From: a virus
Virus record (IMG/VR): IMGVR_UViG_3300030419_007171
Span: 1 to 37,828 of that record
Direction: 5' to 3' (one strand)
DNA: 37,828 bases
In this document: piece by piece, positions 5,403 to 15,067 of the stretch
Layout of the letters: each line of letters starts with the position of its first letter
Position numbering within the stretch: the first letter of the stretch is position 1
Made by a program: the position numbers and the translations under genes
The notes under the pieces: model-generated
The model's input: only the letters and a program-made list of their open reading frames with translations
The model's database searches: none
What the model was told of the DNA's origin: nothing

Positions 5403-8298
5403 AACAAAAAAGACTCAGTTTCACCCCGGGGACTTGAATCCCGTTGAGAGACCATTTATTAGAAGGAGTTATGATGAAGATCTCACTTCTGGAATGGAAA
5501 CTCTTGTTGAGGCTGCAAGGTCTGTTTTTGACTACAATGTATTTGAAAGTGTTTCGAGACCGTTTAGAGCGATTGTTTTAAGAGATGAATCAAATTCTTT
5601 ATCTATACCAATAGAGGCTCGGAACAGAATAAATTCTATTGTTGCTGCAGGTTCTAGTGATGATGTTTCTGGTGTGCCGCCAAATGTAAAGATGGTTAGG
5701 TGCAGAATACCAGAGATCCATACATCACTCCCAGAGCCCGAAGATTATTTAGCAGATGAAAGTCAGCCATTGATTGATTTATATCCGCTGTTTGTTGGTA
5801 TAGTTCCAGAAGAAGAAGCAGAAGTACAACTTACTCCAGGGCAAATTGTAGAAGTTGATTATGGAAATTTAGACAACTTATCAGATCCAATTTTTGTTCG
5901 CAGCTTAAGTGCGCAAACGCCTTCCGGAGGAAACAAGCCAAATGGTCCGGGCAACGCCCCAGGGTCTGGAGGCAGCACTGGAACAAAAGCATTCGCAAAC
6001 TCTTGCGGCGGCGGATATCCAAGCTCACATGCTCCTGGCGCTCCTCTAAAGCATGTTCCATCGCCGGCACTAGGCAATGTCGGCCCAAAAATAAAACCAA
6101 GATATGCTCCTATAAGCCCCGATTCTAGAAGAGGGCAACTACCACAAGGCAAGGGAATGTTTCTTCTTGGTTTCAGGGGCTCAACGAAGCGAGGTAAAGA
6201 GTTTATGTTAAAACGCTGCCAGTGGGCAGGTCTAGGTTTTGTTTGCATTTTGTCTGTATCTCAGAAAAAAGGCCAGAAAACACAAATAAAGCGCCCTGAG
6301 ACAAATCGAAAAATAGGGAATTATTTAGCAAGTAATGGCGTTCAGGTGTTTTTGTGGGGGTTTCCACACTCAACACCAAAGGGCCATGTCCCAACAGCTG
6401 ATAAGCCTGCGGACTATAGAGAACACGAGTTCGCAAAAGCAATGTGTGAAGAAGCTGTAGCATGCGGCGCTTCTGGCGTTATTACAGATCCAGAGGCCGG
6501 CTATTTTAAGGGAAAGGGCCCAAGACTTTCTGGTTATCACAACAGAGCGGAACTAGCAGCACAAGCAGTAAAACATATTCAGATAATGAAACAATACGCA
6601 GATAAATATGGGCTTTCTTTAGGTATAACGAGCTACGGTGGAACCCCAGCCGCGCTATCAAAGTCCTTTCCATTTGAGTCTTTTGCCGCCAAGGATCCAT
6701 CTGGCAAAACTTATGCAGACTTTGCAATTCCTCAAGTTTATGCATCGAGAGGTAATGCGTCAAATTCATGGGCATCTGATGCAGGTGTAAAAAAATCATT
6801 GAAATGGTGGGCAGACACTGGGTTTGTAAATGTAATTCCAGCTTTAGGTTCGTATGGAAAAAATTGGCAATTTGATCCTGGTGGCCAAAGTAAGAAAAGC
6901 CCATCAAGAATGGCCATGGAGTCTCTTTATCCGCAGGACGCAATTGAACAAGGAAAATATGGTGGTACCGAAGATGGGACTGTTATGTGGTGGGAATGGG
7001 GTCTAGCAGATGATCATTTAAAAGTTTGGGGCCCGAGAAAAAGGTGGGACATAATCAAGTCTTTAGGCGATACGGCCCTAGCTGCAGCAGCAGAAGTAGC
7101 TGCAGAACAATCGACAGCAAGGTCAGATGCCCCTAAAGAACCAGAAAAATCAAGCCCAGAGGGATCTTCAGTTTCACCGCCACCCGCGCCAAAGTTTTTA
7201 AATGAAAAAGATGCTGAAGAAATGCTCCAAAGAGCACAATCAGAATTTAATAAGGCAGATGCAGATTCTAAGAAAGATCCACCCCCTCATGAGTTTGAAA
7301 CAGCTCTTGAACGCGCTGAATTTGCACTACAAGAAGCGAAAAAGGTTTTGGAAAAGGTGAAGGCAGGCGAAAAGATACCGGACAAGACAATGCATGTGTC
7401 TGCTCCAGTTCAGCCATCTGCAAAATCCAGTTCTACGTGTTCTGCAACTGCCGGCCCGGCCGGCGGGGAAACGGCCGCTTTGGGCGCCGCAGGAAATGTT
7501 ACAACTAAACCAAAAATGAAGAGAGTAAAAATTCAATTGGATCGTCCAAGATACGGCACCCGGGGCGCCCGAGAAGGTTGGTGCGCAGAAACTGTAAGAA
7601 TGAGAGAAGACGTAGCAGGAAATCTCCAACAGATTGTAAATATAGTTCATGAATTGGGGGGAGTTTTTATATCCGCCGGCGCCGGAAGAGGATTAGGGGC
7701 GTCAAAGCCAAAGCCCGGAGGAGGAAGAGTTTTAACATCTTTTCACTATACAAACCTCGCTATTGATCTCCATACTGTTATGGCATGTTCAGCAAATACA
7801 GCACATACAAAGCCAGAAATTGATGAATATGTATGCACTTTCGATCCCGTTAAGAGAGGTACACACGGTCCATTATTTATTGTTTGGGCGAGATCGGATA
7901 AGCCGCCAGGAACTATCGTGACACGAAAGGGCCCAGATGGAAAAGAAATTAAATTCGAAGTACAAAGGCTAACTCTACCAGCGATTATTTCAAATAAGAC
8001 AAAGGGGGAAAAACCCTATACGAAAGAAATTACTGGCAATTATTTTAATTTAACTGCGATCATGAATTCATACGGATTTAGGAACATTGGTGGAAGGAAA
8101 GGATGGTATAAGAACAGCCGCGGCGCATCTGAATGGTGGCATTTTCAGGCAGATAGTGAAGCCACAGGTGTTATAAAAAACAAAACAACTTTTGGTGATG
8201 TTTTGGAAACGATGCACGAAAGAGAAGTTCTTTTAACAAAGCCGGTTGCAGAGGCCTTAAATTACATTTGGGTTGGTACTTATTTTAAAAAGAGGTAA
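5374..8298 (+). CDS. Baseplate hub-like protein with two predicted wall-degrading domains
   Basis: The 974 residues divide into parts. At about 55-185 is a beta-rich N-terminal domain ending GQIVEVDYGN and DPIFVRSL, resembling the gp5-type OB fold. At 188-255 is a Gly/Pro/Ser linker. At about 260-565 is a TIM-barrel hydrolase-like domain with strand GVQVFLWGFP, a D372-P-E374 acidic pair in VITDPEAGY, IPQVYASRG and VMWWEWG. At about 610-665 is a charged coiled coil, followed by an Ala/Gly linker. At about 715-974 is an M15-type peptidase with H791 and D798 (HYTNLAID, the HxxGxAxD pattern with Asn for Gly) and E920/H923 (EWWH). M15 enzymes are zinc carboxy- or endopeptidases of peptidoglycan. 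The likely role is to cut the cell wall during DNA entry. The barrel family is uncertain (GH25-like acidic motif only). ATG 5374 follows AAGAAG. Confidence 0.78.
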   Translation: MSQNPPQGNETKKTQFHPGDLNPVERPFIRRSYDEDLTSGMETLVEAARSVFDYNVFESVSRPFRAIVLRDESNSLSIPIEARNRINSIVAAGSSDDVSGVPPNVKMVRCRIPEIHTSLPEPEDYLADESQPLIDLYPLFVGIVPEEEAEVQLTPGQIVEVDYGNLDNLSDPIFVRSLSAQTPSGGNKPNGPGNAPGSGGSTGTKAFANSCGGGYPSSHAPGAPLKHVPSPALGNVGPKIKPRYAPISPDSRRGQLPQGKGMFLLGFRGSTKRGKEFMLKRCQWAGLGFVCILSVSQKKGQKTQIKRPETNRKIGNYLASNGVQVFLWGFPHSTPKGHVPTADKPADYREHEFAKAMCEEAVACGASGVITDPEAGYFKGKGPRLSGYHNRAELAAQAVKHIQIMKQYADKYGLSLGITSYGGTPAALSKSFPFESFAAKDPSGKTYADFAIPQVYASRGNASNSWASDAGVKKSLKWWADTGFVNVIPALGSYGKNWQFDPGGQSKKSPSRMAMESLYPQDAIEQGKYGGTEDGTVMWWEWGLADDHLKVWGPRKRWDIIKSLGDTALAAAAEVAAEQSTARSDAPKEPEKSSPEGSSVSPPPAPKFLNEKDAEEMLQRAQSEFNKADADSKKDPPPHEFETALERAEFALQEAKKVLEKVKAGEKIPDKTMHVSAPVQPSAKSSSTCSATAGPAGGETAALGAAGNVTTKPKMKRVKIQLDRPRYGTRGAREGWCAETVRMREDVAGNLQQIVNIVHELGGVFISAGAGRGLGASKPKPGGGRVLTSFHYTNLAIDLHTVMACSANTAHTKPEIDEYVCTFDPVKRGTHGPLFIVWARSDKPPGTIVTRKGPDGKEIKFEVQRLTLPAIISNKTKGEKPYTKEITGNYFNLTAIMNSYGFRNIGGRKGWYKNSRGASEWWHFQADSEATGVIKNKTTFGDVLETMHEREVLLTKPVAEALNYIWVGTYFKKR

Positions 8299-8302
8299 CA
8301 AT

Positions 8303-9238
8303 ATGACATCGAAACAATCTATTAACAGAACAGGGCAAGATAGAAAGCGCCTCGCAATACAACAACAGCGAGAACGAAAAAAAGATATTATGTTGAACGG
8401 CGTTGCTTGTGGAAAACTAGAAGAAGCAATACCAGTGTTTATTCAAGCTCCTAATGAAAAAGTAATATCAGGAAAGAATAACTCTCATATTGTTTTCGGC
8501 CGCGACCGCCCATCAGATCGTTTAAGCGGCTACGGTGGCAAGGGAGACACACAAGCCGGGATGATAGACTTGGTTGTCGGAAGAGGAGACAATAACGATC
8601 CCCGCCAAGTCGATGAAAAAAACAGGGCTGTTTATGTAAATCCGGATTTTACAAATGACTCTGCTAGGATATATATTAGTCAAAAGACAGATATTGATGA
8701 AAATTTTAAAATTACAGGAGGAAGTCTTGGCAACCAAAAGGCAAGATCGGCAATTGGAATTAAAGCAGATGCTGTTAGAATAATAGGTCGAGATGGAATT
8801 CAGCTTATAACAAGAACTGATTTAAAAAACTCTATGGGCGTACCCGCAGAGTCTGGCGTGCGAGGCATCGACCTGATCGCGGGAAACGATGATTCGGATT
8901 TGCAACCTATCGTCAAAGGCGATTCTCTTGTAGAAGCCATAAATCAGGTGATTAGGCATCTTAATAATTTAAATGGAATAGTTGATGGAATGTTAATGAT
9001 TCAAAGTGACTTTAATGAAGCACTACAGGACCATTGGCATTTTTCTCCATATTTTGGAATTCCAACTTCTGCATCACCAGTTGCACAAACAGTAGGAAAA
9101 GTCACGGCTATAAATCATTTACAAAAAACAAAAGAAGATTTATGGAAGCACAAGAGAAATTTAATAGGATTTAAGAAAAATCATTTAGAGAAAAGCGGCA
9201 AAAAATATATCTGTAGTAGATATAATAACGTTAATTAA
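8303..9238 (+). CDS. Probable hub-associated or spike-like virion protein
   Basis: This protein is 311 residues from the ATG at 8303. AAGAGG at 8290-8295 with a 7-nt spacer fixes that start over a GTG 30 nt upstream. The N-terminus is strongly basic (RTGQDRKRLAIQQQRERKK). The middle is beta-rich with short alternating hydrophobic strands (ARIYIS, SAIGIKADAVRIIGRDGIQLITR, GIDLIAGND), the kind of pattern seen in beta-helical needle or spike proteins. The C-terminal part is helical (LVEAINQVIRHLNNLNG) and ends basic. It follows the hub-lysin gene, which has no C-terminal beta-helix of its own, so this may be the piercing spike. That assignment is inference. I know only that similar genes occur near baseplate genes of marine phages. 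Confidence 0.65.
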   Translation: MTSKQSINRTGQDRKRLAIQQQRERKKDIMLNGVACGKLEEAIPVFIQAPNEKVISGKNNSHIVFGRDRPSDRLSGYGGKGDTQAGMIDLVVGRGDNNDPRQVDEKNRAVYVNPDFTNDSARIYISQKTDIDENFKITGGSLGNQKARSAIGIKADAVRIIGRDGIQLITRTDLKNSMGVPAESGVRGIDLIAGNDDSDLQPIVKGDSLVEAINQVIRHLNNLNGIVDGMLMIQSDFNEALQDHWHFSPYFGIPTSASPVAQTVGKVTAINHLQKTKEDLWKHKRNLIGFKKNHLEKSGKKYICSRYNNVN

Positions 9239-9244
9239 AATATA

Positions 9245-12200
9245 ATGGCAGAACGAAAACATAATATATCGACATCCGAAGAGAAACTTCCAACCCCGGG
9301 CCCAACAATGACCTCGGAAGAAGAGATCTCTGCAAGCGAAGAAGTGATAAATCACAAATGGAATTTAGACGAAGCGACAAATATATATAAAAACGCACGC
9401 AAGGCATTTACAGAAAAACATATCGAACCATCATCTGAAGGTATGGTTAAGCAACGAGCCGACTCAGATCTGTGGAAAGAAAAAAGATACAAAAATAGCC
9501 AATCCTGGGCGATTGTTTTTAGCAGGGATGCGGATGAAGTTGCCACTTTAGCAGTAAAATCATGGGCCGTCGAACAAGACATTTGGAAAGCATCTGGATT
9601 GTCAAATGACAAGATAAGCCTTTTGGAGGTTGGAGTAGCTTGGCGAACAGTTCGTTATATTGATCACCCTTTATTTAAAAAGCTTCTTCCGACAGTTTCT
9701 GAACCCGGGTCGGAGCCGACAGAAAAAAACGCTAATATACCAGAACAAAAAGTTGTTGGCCCTCCGATCATAACTAATCAGAAGGCTGTACCGGCCCCAC
9801 TCGCAAGCAAGGAAATAACTACTGAGACTGAAGAGGAGGAACTCCCAGGTCCTCCACCAGAGGCTAAAAGTACAATAGCTTATGGTTCAGAGCCTCAGAA
9901 AAAAACAGGAAAAATCATTTCAGATTGGACAAAATCCGGTGTTAACAAATTCACTCCATATTTTAATGCCATCAAGCAAGAATACAGATTGGCGATAAAA
10001 ACACAATATTCAGGCACTGGCGGAGAGGAAGAATCACCGGAGTATATCTCCAGGGCCCAAGAGATTAAAACAGGGGCCTGCGTGTGGCTGTTGGATTTCT
10101 TTTTTAAAGAATATGACCAGGAGCTTTTAACTAAGCTGGTGAAGTTATCAGATCACGAATACCACATAAAAAATCGACCAAATGCGAATATGAAGGCTCT
10201 TATCAAAGTACCAGCAAAATATTTTGATGCCATTCCAACAAGACAAGAGAATTTTGATTTTGATGATGAAAATATAACAAAACGTCGTGTCAACTTATCA
10301 AGCGCAGAGTTTGAGAGTCATATTAATTTTGTACATTCTGAATTTAAAAAATACAAACAGCTAGTAAAGAATTCAAATGTTGTTATAGAATACGGCCCAA
10401 TGTGGGATCATCCTGGTGCCCATCTTGATTATGAAGACTTAGCAGAGGGTGTACATGACGTGTTTGATGCCATTGTAAATTTATTTGAGTATAACAACTT
10501 AAAGATAAGGCCGGACAAAGACGACTTGATAGAGATTGGCTTTTCTCGTGGATTTAGAGAAATTACTTATGTTTTATACGGAGATTCGGACAAAGAGGTT
10601 ATTGAAATGCTTCCGCTTAGGTTCGGTTACAACGCCTTTAGCGAAGAATTACAAAAATATACATCTCGCGCGTCAAGAGGTATCATATATTATTTGCCAA
10701 AAATTATTGATCATGTTACCAAAAATCCGGGCAATGATAGATGGCACAAGATAACCTCAAGATTCATAAGGCCGAATGTAAATATCGTTCCTGGTGCCGC
10801 GCCTCCGGACCCCAAGGAAGAAACGACCGAAGAGACGGTAGAAAAAACCCGCAAACAAAAAATATCAGATCCAGAAAAAGTATATGTAACTCAAGAAGAG
10901 AAAATAATTGAAGACGCCGCTGTTGATAATCAACAAATAAGGGCCGACATTGAAAGCAAGAGAAAGGTTGAAAGCGATCCTGTTAGTCAGCCACCTCCGA
11001 GAGATTTAAAAACTACTGATGAAGAATATGTACACAAATATAGTCAAACAGAGTATGATAAAACAGCGGCATTAGCAATATCCTGCTTATTAAAGGTTAT
11101 GCCAGAAGCAGAACTTCTTCTAGCCTTAAAGGATACTATAGTACAAATTGAACCAGATTTTGATTTCTCTTCATCAAACTGGAGATCACGAGGCATCCGA
11201 ATAGCAATGCCAAAATTAGAAAATCCAGGTCTCCCCGCCATGGCGGAATGCTATAGCATGAAATGGCCATCCGGCCGAAACCCAAATTTGAATATACCTG
11301 ATATTGATTGGCCAAGTGTCAAATTGCCATCTTTAAAATTGCCAAGTTTGGATAAATTAACATGGTGCACGACGGATAACTCTCCGATGTTTAGTGACAC
11401 CCTAAGCGATGCCGCTGAAGATTTAGCAAATGCCCTAGGAGGCGTTATGGAATCCCTAATTGGCCTGGCCACATTTCCAGAGACTTGCGATGATTTAGAG
11501 CAAATGCTAAATGAATTTGGTACCATTTTAGATGAACTAGGAGAGTTGAGAGATAAAATATGCGCCGCATTGGAAGTAAAACTAGGTTTAAAACCAGGCC
11601 TCTGCCCGGACGATTTTGTTGACGATATGCTCGGTAGTCTGTCAAGAGATGAACTCAAGGATATGCTAGAGGGCAATGCGAGTGACGAAGCCATGGATCA
11701 TCTAGATGATTTGCTAGCCAAACATTCATTACCCTTAGAAAATCCGGGCCCGTTTTTTAAAAATCTGGGGAAGAAAATAGAACCCGATCTATTTCCTCAA
11801 GGCTTTGCCTGCTCCCCGGCATTTCAAAAGGGACTTTGCACAGACGATGCCTTTCAACAACTAATAAACAAAAAGCGAAGGTTGTTAGCCGGAGACGGAA
11901 CAACAGAGGATCAGATTAACAAGCAACTGCAGAAAGAGAGTGAAAACAGAATAAAATCTCTTAAGAATCTAGCTGAACTTTTAAATGCAGACAATTTGGA
12001 CCATCTTATGCCTCCAGACAAAGCATGCGAAGAAGATGCAGCTATTAAGGAACTGCATGCCGAGTTGAATGAGTCGGCATTGAGTCCTCCAAAACAGTCT
12101 CTTATATCAAAAGAGCCAGAGTCTATTTCACATATGACGGACAAGGTGATAAATCAGATATACGCCGGCACCGAAGCAGCATTTGATACAGATTGCGCGG

Positions 12201-15067
12201 CATATCTGGAGTCTCTAATCGTAACCCAGGAGGAAACTCATTCTAAAATTCCATACTATAAGTTATCTACAGATGGCCTAGAATTCGTCGATCCAAAGAC
12301 AGAAAATGTGGGCAGGGTAATCGATCCCACAACAGATCCTCATACAATTGGTTTAAGTGCGGGGGAACAGGTCACAACAACAGATTACGACCCATCAAAA
12401 AATTCTACTGGCGAAAATGGACTTATTATTGCACCAGAAAACCAAGAAACAATTCGAACTCAAAAGGTGCTTCCACACCTTAAACAAAGTTTGGTTAATT
12501 TTAGTAGTAACCATTTTAATTTTTCTGGATCAACATTTTATAATTTTGATGCTGATGTACCAGGCTTCTCTGAGCCGATCTTGACTTTTACCACTAATCA
12601 ACCGGACCAACAACAGGGAAAATTAGACACTTCGAAAATGACAGTTAAAGAAGTCATCTCTATTCCATTTACAACAGAACAAGAAGAAGAACAGCTAGCA
12701 AAGCCCTCTTACGGAGACCCAATAATATATGAGACAACATCAACCTCTCAAGCGCCAGTTGAATTCAGGGCGAAGATAGAAGAAATGGATATAATGCCGG
12801 ATTCTAATACTTTGGCTCCTCAAGCCCAGGTATTTTCAAAAATGTTATTGAAAAACATCCCTTCTGAAATCAAAAATGATACTATTAGAGGAAACTTGGA
12901 AAGTTTTTGGCCAGAAAACTACGCAGAATATCAAAGATATTTTGCTAGGCTGATATCGGAAGCAGATTTCTTTAATAAATCAGTTTTAGATAAACTCTCT
13001 CTTGTTCCTCCATCAGATTCTGAAAAAGAAATCGCTCCCTGCAAGGGAATTCCGAAAAAAAGTTTATTGGATCTTGATGGAATAAAAACAAAAGTGAAAG
13101 AGGCATATAACGAGGGTAAATCTTGCGATCCGGAACCAAAAAATATAGAAGAATCCAAAAAGATGTCCCCGCTCGAAAAAGCAGGTGTCGAAGGCGCGGT
13201 TTATACAACGATAAGATTATTTGTGGTAGAGGTCCTGCTGAACGCTGCCCCGGTATTTTCTGTCTTTAAGGCAGAAGATATTTGCAAGGACCAACTATTT
13301 CTGGAGTCGATGCTTAAAAGAGTGGCAGATAGTTTAAAGAATTTTGATGCAGAATTTTATGATGATTTGGCTAGCCAAGCATTAAAGTCGTTGAATAAAA
13401 AGCTTGAAAGAGATGGCGAACTAAAAGACCCGATAACCGAAGAAGACGTCGACTTAATCCGCGGAACGGACGCTATAAAATATATAATTAAACAACAGTT
13501 ATTGGCAGTGTCAGATGATATCGACGATATATTTGGCCCAGAAGTAAGTGCAGATTCACTCCTTAAAGATAAGATACTAAACAAATGGATCGGCCCAGAA
13601 CAAACAATACCAGAAGTGGAGCTTGATCCAAGAGGAACGGGCCGATATGTAACGCAACCAAGGTTCTCGAAAAGCGTTGGCGCCGACCCTAATTTATTCG
13701 GATATATTACTAAACAGGAAGAGGACCTGGATGAATTTAAAAACGGGCAATTTTTCTTGGAGAAATATTTCAAAATTGAAGAGAAAGACGGCGTATCTGC
13801 TTTCGATAGTGAAATTCCAGAATATTTAAGAGGCGTTGTCAACATAAAACAATGGCAAGAATGGGCTAAATGGAATATAAAAGATGATCATAAGTATGTG
13901 AATTTAGAGGGGAGGCTTAACATAAAGATGGGCGCCCGACTTATGTATTTGCCGCCAACAGAAGAATCTCCTTGGAAAACAACACAAGCAGAAATCTTGG
14001 CCATAGACGAACTTGGGGGCTGGTCTCAAGCGCAATTTATAGGATCTTATGACCTGAACACAGATGATGGTTTATTTCCTGGTAAAACTTTAGACGACCC
14101 AATTGCCCTACAAAATAAGGCATATGCCATTACTGAATTTAGGCAAAATGGACTTTCGGAAAAATTCAGCGATTCCGGCGATCAAATTTATGAACGTGAC
14201 AGAGAGCGCGTCGTAAATCCAATTCCGATTATAGTGGTAGAAAAATCGGCACACGAAGTCTTAGCAAAAGCAGGAATTGAAAATTTCGGAGATCTTAAGG
14301 ACAATGAAGTCGACTGGACAAGAATAACGATAGAAAATAATCCAACTACCGATTGGTATAGTCCAGAAAGCATAGAGGTTATTTCTGAATTTCTCGCACT
14401 AAAAGAAGAATTAAAAAACTCAGAAGAATTCGACATTGTATTTGATTATTGTTATAGTATGTCAAGATTATCAGCATTATTTACAGTGTATTGCATGGCT
14501 GTTACAAGATCCTCAGATATGACAATAAAATCAATTTTTGATCCCACGAAAGCAGCACTCAGAGAATTAATTTATACTTTAATGGAAGTAAGCTCAACAG
14601 ATCAATATTATTCTTATAAAACTCCGGACCAGGCAAAAAACGGATCCAATGCCGAAATGAAAAAAACAGTGGACAATGTTGTGTCAACTGATGGTCCAAT
14701 CGGATTTCCGATGGCACAACGAATGGCAGCCAACACAATTCCGATTATGATCAAGGGTTACGCCGAGCGTTCAGATCCATCTATTAAATTAATGAAATCT
14801 CTGGATCTACCAACGGTTTGGTCTTCTGTGCCATACGTTTTGCCAATGAATGTTTTCGGCCCACCTCCGTTCGGAATTGGCATTGGCCCGCCACTAACTC
14901 CATTAGGGTTTTTAACGCTAGGGTTTAATTTTAAGACTCCATATGAAAAATATAGAGAAAGAAATGAACCAGAAAGTAATTATTCTAAGAAGCTGCAGCC
15001 AATAAGTGAGACAGATCCACAGTCGGGCTCAGAATGCGATCCAGAAATTAAAGAGGAGCCAGAATAA
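9245..15067 (+). CDS. Giant baseplate-region structural protein, unknown family (1940 residues)
   Basis: No known domain is recognisable with confidence. The N-terminal part (1-145) is helical. An acidic Pro/Glu linker spans about 149-219. A folded region at about 225-510 includes YEDLAEGVHDVFDAIVNLF and IEIGFSRGFREITYVLYG. A second linker spans about 515-585. Next comes a short repeat, WPSVKLPSLKLPSLDKL (689-705), then a Cys-containing, very acidic helical region (710-940), a beta-rich middle, and a long helical C-terminal part ending in a hydrophobic Pro/Gly segment (VLPMNVFGPPPFGIGIGPPL). No signal peptide is seen. It lies between the hub/spike genes and gp25 and overlaps gp25 by one base, so it probably belongs to the baseplate. 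A tube-tip or tape-like role is possible. The ribosome site is weak. Confidence 0.75.
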   Translation: MAERKHNISTSEEKLPTPGPTMTSEEEISASEEVINHKWNLDEATNIYKNARKAFTEKHIEPSSEGMVKQRADSDLWKEKRYKNSQSWAIVFSRDADEVATLAVKSWAVEQDIWKASGLSNDKISLLEVGVAWRTVRYIDHPLFKKLLPTVSEPGSEPTEKNANIPEQKVVGPPIITNQKAVPAPLASKEITTETEEEELPGPPPEAKSTIAYGSEPQKKTGKIISDWTKSGVNKFTPYFNAIKQEYRLAIKTQYSGTGGEEESPEYISRAQEIKTGACVWLLDFFFKEYDQELLTKLVKLSDHEYHIKNRPNANMKALIKVPAKYFDAIPTRQENFDFDDENITKRRVNLSSAEFESHINFVHSEFKKYKQLVKNSNVVIEYGPMWDHPGAHLDYEDLAEGVHDVFDAIVNLFEYNNLKIRPDKDDLIEIGFSRGFREITYVLYGDSDKEVIEMLPLRFGYNAFSEELQKYTSRASRGIIYYLPKIIDHVTKNPGNDRWHKITSRFIRPNVNIVPGAAPPDPKEETTEETVEKTRKQKISDPEKVYVTQEEKIIEDAAVDNQQIRADIESKRKVESDPVSQPPPRDLKTTDEEYVHKYSQTEYDKTAALAISCLLKVMPEAELLLALKDTIVQIEPDFDFSSSNWRSRGIRIAMPKLENPGLPAMAECYSMKWPSGRNPNLNIPDIDWPSVKLPSLKLPSLDKLTWCTTDNSPMFSDTLSDAAEDLANALGGVMESLIGLATFPETCDDLEQMLNEFGTILDELGELRDKICAALEVKLGLKPGLCPDDFVDDMLGSLSRDELKDMLEGNASDEAMDHLDDLLAKHSLPLENPGPFFKNLGKKIEPDLFPQGFACSPAFQKGLCTDDAFQQLINKKRRLLAGDGTTEDQINKQLQKESENRIKSLKNLAELLNADNLDHLMPPDKACEEDAAIKELHAELNESALSPPKQSLISKEPESISHMTDKVINQIYAGTEAAFDTDCAAYLESLIVTQEETHSKIPYYKLSTDGLEFVDPKTENVGRVIDPTTDPHTIGLSAGEQVTTTDYDPSKNSTGENGLIIAPENQETIRTQKVLPHLKQSLVNFSSNHFNFSGSTFYNFDADVPGFSEPILTFTTNQPDQQQGKLDTSKMTVKEVISIPFTTEQEEEQLAKPSYGDPIIYETTSTSQAPVEFRAKIEEMDIMPDSNTLAPQAQVFSKMLLKNIPSEIKNDTIRGNLESFWPENYAEYQRYFARLISEADFFNKSVLDKLSLVPPSDSEKEIAPCKGIPKKSLLDLDGIKTKVKEAYNEGKSCDPEPKNIEESKKMSPLEKAGVEGAVYTTIRLFVVEVLLNAAPVFSVFKAEDICKDQLFLESMLKRVADSLKNFDAEFYDDLASQALKSLNKKLERDGELKDPITEEDVDLIRGTDAIKYIIKQQLLAVSDDIDDIFGPEVSADSLLKDKILNKWIGPEQTIPEVELDPRGTGRYVTQPRFSKSVGADPNLFGYITKQEEDLDEFKNGQFFLEKYFKIEEKDGVSAFDSEIPEYLRGVVNIKQWQEWAKWNIKDDHKYVNLEGRLNIKMGARLMYLPPTEESPWKTTQAEILAIDELGGWSQAQFIGSYDLNTDDGLFPGKTLDDPIALQNKAYAITEFRQNGLSEKFSDSGDQIYERDRERVVNPIPIIVVEKSAHEVLAKAGIENFGDLKDNEVDWTRITIENNPTTDWYSPESIEVISEFLALKEELKNSEEFDIVFDYCYSMSRLSALFTVYCMAVTRSSDMTIKSIFDPTKAALRELIYTLMEVSSTDQYYSYKTPDQAKNGSNAEMKKTVDNVVSTDGPIGFPMAQRMAANTIPIMIKGYAERSDPSIKLMKSLDLPTVWSSVPYVLPMNVFGPPPFGIGIGPPLTPLGFLTLGFNFKTPYEKYRERNEPESNYSKKLQPISETDPQSGSECDPEIKEEPE

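Noticed and set aside
5859-6248. 129-residue minus-strand frame
   Set aside because: It lies wholly inside the hub-lysin gene opposite a Gly/Pro-rich linker, and its Pro/Leu content mirrors that linker. No ribosome site or known motif supports it.
13357-13845. 162-residue minus-strand frame
   Set aside because: It is a Ser-rich shadow of the giant protein with no motif and no sign of independent expression. All other genes are on the + strand.
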